A stretch of DNA of 11,292 bases from an uncultured Lachnospiraceae bacterium (GTDB lineage: Bacteria > Bacillota_A > Clostridia > Lachnospirales > Lachnospiraceae). The notes beneath the pieces are model-generated. The model searched no databases. It was not told where the DNA came from and worked only from the letters and a program-made list of their open reading frames with translations. Positions 1 to 6,574 of this stretch are shown piece by piece. Numbering within the stretch: the first letter of the stretch is position 1; every line of letters starts with the position of its first letter. Both the position numbers and the translations under genes were made by a program. Location of the stretch: the NCBI GenBank assembly GCA_900553635.1, contig USDU01000066.1, positions 1 to 11,292 of the forward strand, in the 5' to 3' direction.

Positions 1-456
1 TCTACCTTACTGGCAGAGGGAACCTTCAGTCTGGACGCCAAGCTGGTGCTGGTGGAAGCTGAGGAAGATGTAAGCAATGTACCTACCAGGGGCATCGTGC
101 TGGAGCAGTGGACTTCCACGTTACGTGATCCGGTTCTGACCGATGACGTCTCCTACAAGCTGCGTTTCATCGCGCCGGAGATGGCAGGCAAGCCGGGACT
201 GTACCGGCTGAATGAGGATGGAACCTGGAAGAAGATTTCCTGTCAGAAGGATGGAAGTTATCTGGTATTCGACGCAGACAGCGCTGAAATCACCTTCTGC
301 GTGACCGAGGAGCCGGGCGGTGTGCTGCTGTACATCCTGCTGGGCGTTCTGGCAGTCCTTCTGCTGATTGTCCTGCTCGTGGTGAAGCGGCTGCGGAAAA
401 AGAGAAACGCGAAAAAGGAAGCGAAGCAGCAGGAAGCAGAGGAATCTGAAGAATAA
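1..456 (+). CDS. Single-span membrane protein with extracytoplasmic domain, 3' part only
   Basis: The reading frame is open from the first base, so the true start lies upstream of the window; the GTG at 46 is only an internal codon. About 151 residues are visible. The first ~105 look like a polar beta-rich extracytoplasmic segment (…KPGLYRLNEDGTWKKI…), followed by one strongly hydrophobic span (roughly GGVLLYILLGVLAVLLLIVLLVV) and a short, very basic then acidic tail (KRLRKKRNAKKEAKQQEAEESEE). By the positive-inside rule the tail is cytoplasmic, giving a type I topology. No catalytic motif is visible and I do not recognise the family. Cell-surface proteins and penicillin-binding-protein-like enzymes of Clostridia can end this way, but nothing here decides between them. 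The stop is followed directly by a promoter for the next gene, and no terminator hairpin is visible between them. Confident as a coding region, not as to function. Confidence 0.8.
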   Translation, partial: STLLAEGTFSLDAKLVLVEAEEDVSNVPTRGIVLEQWTSTLRDPVLTDDVSYKLRFIAPEMAGKPGLYRLNEDGTWKKISCQKDGSYLVFDADSAEITFCVTEEPGGVLLYILLGVLAVLLLIVLLVVKRLRKKRNAKKEAKQQEAEESEE

Positions 457-457
457 G

Positions 458-487
458 TTGACAGAAAATACAGGAATGGGATATGAT
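458..487 (+). promoter_or_regulatory. Sigma-A type promoter for the DUF1700 gene
   Basis: A perfect -35 box TTGACA at 458-463 and a near-consensus -10 box TATGAT at 482-487 are separated by 18 bases. The predicted transcription start is near 494, giving a leader of about 43 bases before the start codon at 537. The -35 begins one base after the upstream gene's stop codon, which suggests that the DUF1700 gene starts its own transcription unit. Confidence 0.7.
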
Positions 488-536
488 AAGGGCACTGAAC
501 AGATACCGTAGACCAGAGAAAGGGCAGAGGTAACAG

Positions 537-1028
537 ATGGACAGAAATGAATTTGTGAGCACACTGCGCGCGGCGCTGACCGGCGAAGTATCGCCGGCCG
601 TGGTAGAGGATAATGTGCGTTATTATCAGAACTATATATCCCAGGAAATCGCTTCAGGGAAGAGCGAAAAGGAGGTTCTGGAGGAGCTTGGGGATCCGAG
701 GCTGATCGCCAGAACTATCATCGATACTCAGGGAAACGACGGCTACGGAAGCGACCCGACCTATACGTACTATGAGGAAGAGCCGGAAGCTAAGAAGGGC
801 TTCCATGCAGAGTTTAACGATGACGGCGGCATTGACATCAAGTATAAGCGGTTTAATTTCAATACCTGGTACGGCAAGCTGCTGGTGGCGGTGGTTATCA
901 TTCTGATTCTCGTTCTGATTGGTGCCATTGTGGGAGGCATCCTGTCCCTGGTGCTGCCGGTTTTGATTCCGGTGGTGATTGTGCTGCTTCTAGTGCGGCT
1001 GATCATGATGATTTTCGGTGGCTGGTAA
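537..1028 (+). CDS. DUF1700/HAAS-domain membrane protein
   Basis: A 163-residue protein. Residues 1-62 match the HAAS (DUF1700) pattern: MDRNEFVSTLRAAL, then a helix ending in YYQNYI, then G-K-S-E-K-E-V-L-E-E-LGDP, as in proteins that begin 'M..eFL..L…' and carry '…eGkseeeai..LG.P..ia'. An acidic, tyrosine-rich linker (about 65-100) follows, and then two closely spaced hydrophobic spans at roughly 114-137 and 138-161. In other Firmicutes such proteins are inner-membrane proteins often encoded beside PadR-type regulators and are thought to act in envelope-stress signalling; no PadR gene is visible here. The start is supported by AGAGG about six bases upstream of ATG 537. The domain call is fairly secure; the role is not known. 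Confidence 0.8.
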   Translation: MDRNEFVSTLRAALTGEVSPAVVEDNVRYYQNYISQEIASGKSEKEVLEELGDPRLIARTIIDTQGNDGYGSDPTYTYYEEEPEAKKGFHAEFNDDGGIDIKYKRFNFNTWYGKLLVAVVIILILVLIGAIVGGILSLVLPVLIPVVIVLLLVRLIMMIFGGW

Positions 1029-1044
1029 AAATCCAGAAACTGGA

Positions 1045-1074
1045 AAAATAATTTACGCCCCTTCTGCCATACTA
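1045..1074 (+). promoter_or_regulatory. Possible forespore (sigma-G/F type) promoter
   Basis: CATACTA at 1068-1074 is identical to the classical sigma-G -10 element of Bacillus and Clostridium spore genes. Seventeen bases upstream lies AAAATA (1045-1050), which resembles the sigma-G -35 (TGAATA-like, ending AATA). The predicted start falls near 1080, about 35 bases before the small gene at 1115. No good TTGACA/TATAAT pair lies in the same interval. This is a motif match by eye only, and the -35 is imperfect. Confidence 0.4.
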
Positions 1075-1114
1075 GAAGTGTAAACGAAACACATTTCACA
1101 AGGAGGCAGAAACC

Positions 1115-1285
1115 ATGGCAAACTACACCGACAATATGAACAACAGCGAGAGCAAAAGCTATACCGACATGAACAATACCAAAAGCTCCGCAAAAAGCAC
1201 CACCAGTAAAAACAGCGCAAAGTCCAAAAGCTCCGCCAAGAGCAGCAAGAACGCAAAGAGCGGGTCCGAGGACTGCAACTACTAA
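1115..1285 (+). CDS. 56-residue Ser/Lys/Asn-rich small protein, possibly spore-associated
   Basis: ATG 1115 is preceded by a perfect AGGAGG (1101-1106) at an 8-base spacing, and the frame closes at TAA 1283-1285. It starts MANYTDNMNNSESKSYTDMN and then has a low-complexity run built from repeated Lys-Ser, Ala-Lys-Ser and Lys-Ser-Ser-Ala units, ending SEDCNY with a single Cys. There is no hydrophobic segment, so it should be soluble, basic and probably disordered. It lacks the alpha/beta SASP sequence motifs. The strong ribosome binding site, the dedicated terminator at 1306 and the sigma-G-like promoter argue that this is a real, well-translated single gene. A role in the spore, perhaps binding DNA or serving as an amino-acid store, is inference only. 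The longer antisense frame over it is a shadow of the repetitive sequence. Confidence 0.7.
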   Translation: MANYTDNMNNSESKSYTDMNNTKSSAKSTTSKNSAKSKSSAKSSKNAKSGSEDCNY

Positions 1286-1305
1286 GTCCGACTACGAAAC
1301 AATCG

Positions 1306-1342
1306 AATCGCCCGGCTCTGCTCCGCAGATCCGGGCGATTTT
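1306..1342 (+). terminator. Terminator hairpin after the small Ser/Lys-rich gene
   Basis: Arms AATCGCCCGG (1306-1315) and CCGGGCGATT (1331-1340) pair perfectly. After one C/T mismatch the stem continues with TCTGC/GCAGA and closes on the loop TCC, giving 15 base pairs, with T's at 1339-1342. It lies 20 bases after the stop codon of the small gene. Its sequence is closely related to the hairpin at 7358-7393. Confidence 0.75.
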
Positions 1343-1360
1343 ATGCGGAGCCAAAGTCAG

Positions 1361-1396
1361 AAACTCCCGGGGAAGAAAATTTTTCCCCGGGAGTTT
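1361..1396 (-). terminator. Perfect 14-bp hairpin at the 3' end of the PRD regulator gene
   Basis: AAACTCCCGGGGAA (1361-1374) pairs without mismatch with TTCCCCGGGAGTTT (1383-1396) around an 8-base A/T loop. It lies 14 bases beyond the regulator's stop codon on the minus strand and faces the other hairpin at 1306-1342, so the two together separate convergent genes. The trailing T-run is weak on either strand, so it may act in both directions or as a 3' end stabiliser. Confidence 0.6.
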
Positions 1397-1410
1397 CGTC
1401 CGTCTTATCC

Positions 1411-2967
1411 CTACTCCAAAAAGAAATCCGAATACCTCTCCAACAGATAATCCGTAGCTTTCCTCTCATCCATTCCCCGGATCTCCGCAAGAAACGCCCC
1501 GATCTTCAGCTTCCGTCTGGAGGTAGAAAATCCCAGATGATTCAACAATTCAAAATCCGCCTCCGTCAGATAAAAATGCAGTTTCACACAGGAATAGCCC
1601 AGCGAATCCAGCATCGTAGAGATACGATTCGAAAATACAATCAAAAAATCATAATCCAGCTTTTCCAGCAGATACAACTCATTGATATTGATCACATCCA
1701 GAAGCTCCACATCCACCCGGAACTTCATGCGTTCCATGAAAAAATCAATCTTCTCAATCGAAGAATTGGTCACGATCACCAGCTTCTTCCGATTGCGTCC
1801 GGCCAGCTTGTTGCGATTGGTAAACTTTCGGAAAATCAGGGTCAGAGAAGCAATCTGAAAATGACTCAGCCGGGTCTGATAAGTTTCCTCATAGTCAGAG
1901 ATAGCGCTGCTTAGAATATCATAAAGCCGGTGATACTGCTCTTTTGTTTCCTCCAGCTTATTATCATAAAAAGAAAAATGATAGGTATTTCGTATCAGCG
2001 ATTTATGGAGATACGCATATACCTCTTCATAAATAAAACGGTCGTCACAAATCCGGGTAATGATATTATTCTGGACTTTCCGTACCAGTTCCCTGGTGAT
2101 GGCAAAAAGGTGCTCATTTACCGGAGGCATGACCCGTGTGCTGAAATCCAGGGAGGAAATCAGATGATTGACAAAGGTATTTTCCGCAGTGCGCTTCATC
2201 AGATGATAATCCTGTACCGGAACAGGTAGCTCCCGGGAAGTCTCCAGCGGATGCCCGAAATGCTGACGGAAATACGCGCAGGACAGATAAATATACAGGA
2301 ACTTCACAGACGCATAGGAAATTCGAAAATGGCAGGTCTCAATAAGCTGCATTAACTGAGTTCGTACCGTCTGGATCTCTGCGTCAGCCTGAATCAGAAA
2401 ATATTCAGCAATCATGGTCTGCAGCGGATGATTGGCCAGACGCCGGGTGAGCTGAAAATCCTGTCCAACCTCCAGATAGCGGGACAGAATACTGGTGACG
2501 CAGATACGAAAGGTCAGTTCATCTCCCACAATCCGAACGCCGGTTTTCGGAACCACTTCCGTGCCGAGATTCTGCGTTTTCAACCATTCCGACAGGGCGC
2601 GGCTATCTTTTTTCTTAGTCGAAGGGCTGAAATGAAGCGTCTCATATAAATGAGACATATTTAAGGCCGGATTAAAAAAGGCATAGATAACCATAATATC
2701 CAGACGCTCATTCTGGGAGGGCACATAATCCTCCGGGGTCAGAGATTGAATAAATGCCAGATATTCCGGATAGGTCATCTGAAAAATAGCCTGATTGTTG
2801 CTGATGAGAATCTGTTGTGCAGGCGCCAGATATTCATTGACCGCAGCGATGCTCCGCTTCACGGACGCAATACTTTTGCCTGAAAGCCGGCTGCATTTTT
2901 CCAGAGACAGCGTCTGCTTTTCCTGGATAAAAGCGCAGGTCTGTAAATCGTAAGAATGAATACTCAT
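1411..2967 (-). CDS. PRD-type (LicR/MtlR-like) transcription regulator of the adjacent PTS operon
   Basis: A 518-residue protein divergent from the PTS operon. Residues about 19-48 form a first helix-turn-helix. Residues 86-155 form a second winged-helix region ending in GVRIVGDELTFR, matching the 'G..i.GdE..lR' hinge of LicR/MtlR/Mga-type regulators. A PTS regulation domain is clear at about 285-385, with YLHKSLIRN (His321) and the KLEETKEQYHRLYDIL segment typical of its end; a less clear PRD may cover 180-270. Residues 394-450 look like an enzyme IIB-type fold (KKLVIVTNSSIEKIDFF), but no Cys sits where IIB proteins carry their phosphorylated Cys. No IIA domain follows. The start ATG has GGGGGAA upstream. 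The two HTH regions suggest DNA binding rather than RNA antitermination, and phosphorylation of PRD histidines would tie activity to sugar import. The family is secure; its target is inferred from position. Confidence 0.8.
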   Translation of the reverse strand: MSIHSYDLQTCAFIQEKQTLSLEKCSRLSGKSIASVKRSIAAVNEYLAPAQQILISNNQAIFQMTYPEYLAFIQSLTPEDYVPSQNERLDIMVIYAFFNPALNMSHLYETLHFSPSTKKKDSRALSEWLKTQNLGTEVVPKTGVRIVGDELTFRICVTSILSRYLEVGQDFQLTRRLANHPLQTMIAEYFLIQADAEIQTVRTQLMQLIETCHFRISYASVKFLYIYLSCAYFRQHFGHPLETSRELPVPVQDYHLMKRTAENTFVNHLISSLDFSTRVMPPVNEHLFAITRELVRKVQNNIITRICDDRFIYEEVYAYLHKSLIRNTYHFSFYDNKLEETKEQYHRLYDILSSAISDYEETYQTRLSHFQIASLTLIFRKFTNRNKLAGRNRKKLVIVTNSSIEKIDFFMERMKFRVDVELLDVININELYLLEKLDYDFLIVFSNRISTMLDSLGYSCVKLHFYLTEADFELLNHLGFSTSRRKLKIGAFLAEIRGMDERKATDYLLERYSDFFLE

Positions 2968-2991
2968 AGTTCATTTCCCCCATATAGCCGT

Positions 2992-3022
2992 ATTATAGCA
3001 GATCTTTCGGCTTAAGGGTCAT
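2992..3022 (-). promoter_or_regulatory. Probable promoter of the PRD regulator
   Basis: Read on the minus strand, TATAAT lies at 2997-2992, about 25 bases upstream of the regulator's start codon. The best -35 is a weak TGACCC or ATGACC at 3016-3022, with an 18-19 base spacer. The -10 is convincing and the -35 is not, which is common for promoters that need an activator. Confidence 0.5.
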
Positions 3023-3045
3023 ATTTTGTAATTTTTTCAGGTCGA

Positions 3046-3104
3046 AAGGTGACCTTGAAGAGAAAACGCACAAGGGCTATAGTATAATTAATCTTTGGCC
3101 AAAG
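3046..3104. promoter_or_regulatory. Candidate operator palindromes around the PTS promoter
   Basis: AAGGTGACCTT (3046-3056) is a perfect inverted repeat about a central G and overlaps the -35 box. CTTTGGCCAAAG (3093-3104) is a perfect 12-bp palindrome at about +4 to +15 of the predicted transcript. Either could bind the divergent PRD regulator or another repressor. They differ in sequence, so they need not bind the same protein. No ribonucleic antiterminator hairpin followed by a terminator is visible in the leader. Confidence 0.35.
3055..3083 (+). promoter_or_regulatory. Promoter of the PTS/lyase operon
   Basis: TTGAAG (3055-3060) and TATAGT (3078-3083) are separated by 17 bases; an overlapping TATAAT at 3083-3088 gives a 22-base spacer and is less likely to be used. 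The predicted start is near 3090, leaving about 65 bases of leader before the IICB gene. Two palindromes touch this promoter: AAGGTGACCTT overlaps the -35 and CTTTGGCCAAAG sits just past the start. Confidence 0.55.
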
Positions 3105-3156
3105 GATGCAGAAAAATAAGAGGATGAGTAATTGTTAAGAATTCAGGAGGGTTATG

Positions 3157-4734
3157 ATGAGCAAGAAAAAAGCGGGAAGCTTTAAAGACGGAATCCAGAC
3201 CTTTGGACGTTCACTGCTGCTTCCGATTGCACTTTTAGCACCGATTGGTATGGTTATGGGTATCTGCAGCGCTTTGGGGCAGAGCTACATGATTGAGAAA
3301 TTTCCGATTCTGGACGCAGCCGTATTGAAACTGATTATCAGTGGAGCGAAGGATATTACCAGTATTATTTTCAACAATATTCCGATTCTGTTTGCCATGG
3401 GCGTAGCTCAGGGAATGGCAAAGAAGGAAAAGGGAATCGCCGTATTCGCATCTGTCGTCGGATATCTGACGCTGAATACGGTCATGAATGTATTCCTGAA
3501 AAATACCGGTACGCTGGCAGACGCCGATACCATGGCGCAGGTAGGCCAGGGCATGGTGCTGGGCGTACAGACACTGAAGACTGAGGCTCTGGGCGGATTG
3601 ATTTCCGGTCTGGTGGCTGCCAAGGTAGCAGATAAGTTCTACAATCTGGAGCTGCCGCTGGCCTTCGCCTTCTTCGGAGGAAAGAAATCCATTCCGATTA
3701 TTACGTTTGTATGTATGATCCCGATTGGCCTGGTGCTGCCGATTATATGGAACCTGTTAATCAGCTTCCTGATCAGCATTTCCTTTATCTTTACCACCAA
3801 CTACATCGGAAGCGGTATTTACTATATGCTGCACAGGGCGCTGATTCCCTTCGGACTGCACCATGTACTGGCAGCGGTTGTCCGCTTTACAGAGGCAGGC
3901 GGAACTTATCTTATCAATGGCACAGAGTATGTAGGTATCCTTCCGGCAGTCAATGAGATTTTATTTAACCTGGGTCCGGACAGTCCCTACTGGGCAGAGC
4001 TGATGCCGAAGCTAACCAGCTACCTGGGAGGTTCTCAGATGCTGACTACACTGTTCCGTATCCCGGCCATTGGTCTGGCGATGTACCATACTTCATATCT
4101 GAAGAACCGCAAGATGTGCAAGGGCGTCATCATGACCTGTGTACTGACTGCTTTCCTTGGAAATATCACAGAACCGCTGGAGTTCTCTTTCCTGTTCATT
4201 TCTCCGCAGCTTTTTGCGGTATACTGCGTACTGTGCGGCCTGATGACCATTCCTTATCAGTTCCTGCACATCAGCATCGGATACATCCGCGGAACAATCT
4301 TCGATTTTGGAATCTTCGGACTGATGTATGAGAACACCCATTGGCTGAACCTGATTCTGCTGGGTATTGTAAACTTTGTAGTATTTTATTTCGTATTTAA
4401 ATTCTTCATCAGAAAATGGAACCTGGAGACGCCGGGACGGGAATCCTTTGAGATTGAGGAGTCCGCAAGCACACTGCTGAAGGATAAGAACTGGCCGGAA
4501 ATCGCCCGTATTGTAGTGGAAAATCTGGGCGGCCCGGAGAATATTGTACATGTGGAAAACTGTGTATCCCGACTTCGTATCGATTTGAAGGATCCGGAGC
4601 AGGTCAATCAGACAGGTCTTCGTGATTCCGGCTGCGCAGGTATCTTTTTCCCGTCCAAGAATCATATTCACGTGGTATTCGGACCGCACGTGGAATTTGT
4701 AAGAAATGCCGTTGATAAATTGCTGAAGGGATAA
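3157..4734 (+). CDS. PTS glucose/maltose/GlcNAc-superfamily enzyme IICB, MalX-like
   Basis: A membrane sugar permease that imports its substrate and phosphorylates it. The IIC domain covers about residues 10-420 with many hydrophobic spans. It carries FFGGKKSIPII (about 173-183), IPFGLHHVL (231-239) and GNITEPLEFSFLFISP (336-351), all hallmarks of the glucose superfamily. The IIB domain (about 445-525) has the phosphorylation site ENCVSRLRIDL; the active Cys is residue 469 counted from ATG 3157. It ends with a GPHVEFV segment that matches the usual 'G..V' block. There is no fused IIA; a separate IIA lies at 6107. Two in-frame ATGs exist at 3154 and 3157. AGGAGG at 3145-3150 is 3 bases from the first and 6 from the second, so 3157 is preferred. 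It is the first gene of a four-gene operon. The substrate cannot be told from sequence; MalX-like sugars are only one possibility. Confidence 0.88.
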   Translation: MSKKKAGSFKDGIQTFGRSLLLPIALLAPIGMVMGICSALGQSYMIEKFPILDAAVLKLIISGAKDITSIIFNNIPILFAMGVAQGMAKKEKGIAVFASVVGYLTLNTVMNVFLKNTGTLADADTMAQVGQGMVLGVQTLKTEALGGLISGLVAAKVADKFYNLELPLAFAFFGGKKSIPIITFVCMIPIGLVLPIIWNLLISFLISISFIFTTNYIGSGIYYMLHRALIPFGLHHVLAAVVRFTEAGGTYLINGTEYVGILPAVNEILFNLGPDSPYWAELMPKLTSYLGGSQMLTTLFRIPAIGLAMYHTSYLKNRKMCKGVIMTCVLTAFLGNITEPLEFSFLFISPQLFAVYCVLCGLMTIPYQFLHISIGYIRGTIFDFGIFGLMYENTHWLNLILLGIVNFVVFYFVFKFFIRKWNLETPGRESFEIEESASTLLKDKNWPEIARIVVENLGGPENIVHVENCVSRLRIDLKDPEQVNQTGLRDSGCAGIFFPSKNHIHVVFGPHVEFVRNAVDKLLKG

Positions 4735-4740
4735 GAAAAA

Positions 4741-6126
4741 ATGAGAGCATTATATGATTCAAAGAGCAAAGGAAATGACAGAGGAATCAAGAAGCTACTT
4801 ACAAAGGAAGCAAAGATAGAATCCTGGCTCCTTGCGGAGGCTGCGCTGGCTGACGCGCAGGCAGAGGAAGGCTTTATTCCCCGCAGCGCAGCAGACAATA
4901 TCATAGAAAATGCGAAACTGGAGCGAATCGATCTGGAAGAAGTGGATCGCATTCAGGCAAAGGTAGGCCATGGCTTTGTACCATTTGTAAAGGTGCTGGT
5001 AAAGGCCTGCAGCGAGGAGGGTGGAAAATACGTCCATTACGGCGTGACCACCCAGAATATCCAGCAGACCGGCCAGCTCTATGTCACCTATAAAATCCAT
5101 CGGATATTCCAGTCCTATGTGGCGGATATCCTGGATCACCTGGGCGATCTGGCTGAGGCTCATGCGGAGACGGTGATGCCGGGGCGTACCCATGGCCGTC
5201 ATGCCATTCCGATTACCTACGGTTATAAAGTATCTGTCTGGATCAGCGAGCTCCTGAACGCGCAGGAGCGCCTGCAGGAATGTGAAAAACGGGTATTCCA
5301 GGCCATGGCAGGAGGCGCGGTAGGCGCCTTCAACGCCACCGGCGAGACCGGCTGGCGGGTGCAGCAGCGCTTTGCCAAGAAGCTGGGTATGTACAGCATG
5401 CCGGTTCCCTCCCGCAATATCTTCAGTCACAAAGAAGAATACATCATGAACCTGGCGCTTTTATGTAACGCCCTTCACAAAATAGCGGAGGAAGTTTACT
5501 ACACGGGACTGGAAGAATTCGGGGAGGTCAGCGAGGCTTTTCAGAAGGGTACAGTGGGAAGCTCCACCATGCCCCAGAAAATCAATCCGAAGCTGGCGAA
5601 GGGCATCATAGCCAACTCACAGAAGCTCTATTCCCTGGTATCCACCGGACTTTTTACCGGCGTCCGGATGTTTGAGGGAGATTCCAGCGCCTACATGCTG
5701 TACGACGGTATGCTGGAGGAAGCATTGGAACTGACGACAGAAGTCCTGATGCGCGCGGAGGAGCTGACCGCCACCCTGCATGTGAATAAAGAGCGCATGT
5801 ATCAGAACGCCCTGTTAAATAAGGGTCTCGACAACAGTGAATGCGTCATGATGAAAATAGCGGAAAAGCTTGGCAAGGATCGCGCCCATGAGTTATTATA
5901 TGATAAAGCGATGCTGGCAGAGCTGGACGGCAAAGATTACCTGACCGTACTGAAAGAAGATCCGGTATTATCCGACAACTTCACCGATCAGGAACTGGAA
6001 GAAATGATAAAACCTGAGAACTACACGGGACTGTCTGCCTTTCTGGCCCACCGTATGGCAAAAGAAGCAAAAGAACGCGCCAAAAAGGCAAAGGAGAACC
6101 AGAAAAATGGGATTATTCAGCCGTAA
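4741..6126 (+). CDS. Aspartase/fumarase-superfamily lyase (PurB-like), catabolic type
   Basis: A 461-residue cytoplasmic lyase, probably a homotetramer as in its family. Three signature regions are visible: HYGVTTQNIQQT (His99 on), MPGRTHGRHAIPITYG (Gly148-Arg-Thr-His151) and GSSTMPQKINP (273-283), the superfamily signature that carries the catalytic Ser on a flexible loop. His151 agrees with PurB; carboxymuconate cycloisomerases usually lack it. In the first block the Asp residues usual in 'TS.D..DT' are replaced by Asn105 and Gln109. The C-terminus is a Lys/Glu/Ala-rich tail. Members eliminate C-N or C-O bonds from succinyl-type substrates, usually releasing fumarate. It starts 6 bases after the IICB stop behind GAAGGG and overlaps the IIA gene, so a substrate brought in by this PTS is more likely than purine synthesis. 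An automatic call as adenylosuccinate lyase would probably be misleading. Confidence 0.8.
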   Translation: MRALYDSKSKGNDRGIKKLLTKEAKIESWLLAEAALADAQAEEGFIPRSAADNIIENAKLERIDLEEVDRIQAKVGHGFVPFVKVLVKACSEEGGKYVHYGVTTQNIQQTGQLYVTYKIHRIFQSYVADILDHLGDLAEAHAETVMPGRTHGRHAIPITYGYKVSVWISELLNAQERLQECEKRVFQAMAGGAVGAFNATGETGWRVQQRFAKKLGMYSMPVPSRNIFSHKEEYIMNLALLCNALHKIAEEVYYTGLEEFGEVSEAFQKGTVGSSTMPQKINPKLAKGIIANSQKLYSLVSTGLFTGVRMFEGDSSAYMLYDGMLEEALELTTEVLMRAEELTATLHVNKERMYQNALLNKGLDNSECVMMKIAEKLGKDRAHELLYDKAMLAELDGKDYLTVLKEDPVLSDNFTDQELEEMIKPENYTGLSAFLAHRMAKEAKERAKKAKENQKNGIIQP

Positions 6127-6574
6127 GAAAAAAGAAGAATTCGTATCACCGATGACCGGAACCCTGCTCCCCATCGAGCAGTGTCCGGATCCGGTATTCG
6201 CCGGAAAAATCATGGGAGACGGCTTTGCGATCGAACTGACCGGAGCCGAGGTAACCGCGCCTGTGAGTGGAACCATTGCCACCGCATTTCCTACCGGACA
6301 TGCATATGGCATCAACACCGATGACGGAAAAGAAATCCTGATACACATCGGCATGGACACCGTAGCGCTGAACGGACAGGGCTTTGACGTAAAAGTAAAG
6401 CAGGGAGATACCGTAAAACAGGGTGACCTGCTGGTAAAAGTAGACGTAGAGTATTTGAAAGCGCAGGGAAAATCCGTAGTCTCTCCGGTCATCTTCACAA
6501 GCGGAGAAAAAATAGAGCTGCAGAAAACAGGCGCAGTTCAGAATGGAGAAAACGGCATTGTCAAAATCGGGTAA
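6107..6574 (+). CDS. PTS glucose-type enzyme IIA
   Basis: A 155-residue cytoplasmic phosphocarrier of the Crr/IIA-Glc family, close to the usual ~160 residues. It passes phosphate from HPr to the IIB domain encoded at 3157. The two active-site histidines are visible: His65 in GHAYGI and the phosphorylated His80 in ILIHIGMDTVALNGQGF. The motifs SPMTGTL and APVSGTI of the family fold are also present. The start ATG overlaps the last 20 bases of the lyase gene in another frame, with AAGGAG 10 bases upstream. Together with IICB this completes a sugar-specific PTS branch, an argument that the operon is functional and not a remnant. Confidence 0.9.
   Translation: MGLFSRKKKEEFVSPMTGTLLPIEQCPDPVFAGKIMGDGFAIELTGAEVTAPVSGTIATAFPTGHAYGINTDDGKEILIHIGMDTVALNGQGFDVKVKQGDTVKQGDLLVKVDVEYLKAQGKSVVSPVIFTSGEKIELQKTGAVQNGENGIVKIG

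Noticed and set aside
46..48. GTG at 46 as start of the first gene
   Set aside because: The same frame stays open to base 1 with similar composition and there is no ribosome binding site before 46, so the gene is cut by the window edge.
1032..1044. TCCAG-AAA-CTGGA hairpin after the DUF1700 gene as a terminator
   Set aside because: The stem has only 5 pairs and is followed by A's instead of T's, so termination is unlikely.
1053..1256. 67-residue Cys/Ser/Trp-rich frame on the minus strand
   Set aside because: Produced by reading the Lys/Ser-rich repeats of the small plus-strand gene backwards. The plus-strand gene has a perfect ribosome binding site and terminator.
3061..3076. Catabolite-responsive (cre) site in the PTS promoter region
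   Set aside because: AGAAAACGCACAAG has the central CG but fails the flanking TG and CA positions of the cre consensus.
3084..3153. RNA antiterminator/terminator pair in the PTS leader, as in BglG-controlled operons
   Set aside because: Apart from one 12-bp palindrome without a T-run, the leader has no hairpin followed by T's, so the regulator is more likely a DNA-binding type.
4795..5430. 211-residue open frame on the minus strand
   Set aside because: Antisense to the N-terminal half of the lyase, which has clear superfamily motifs.
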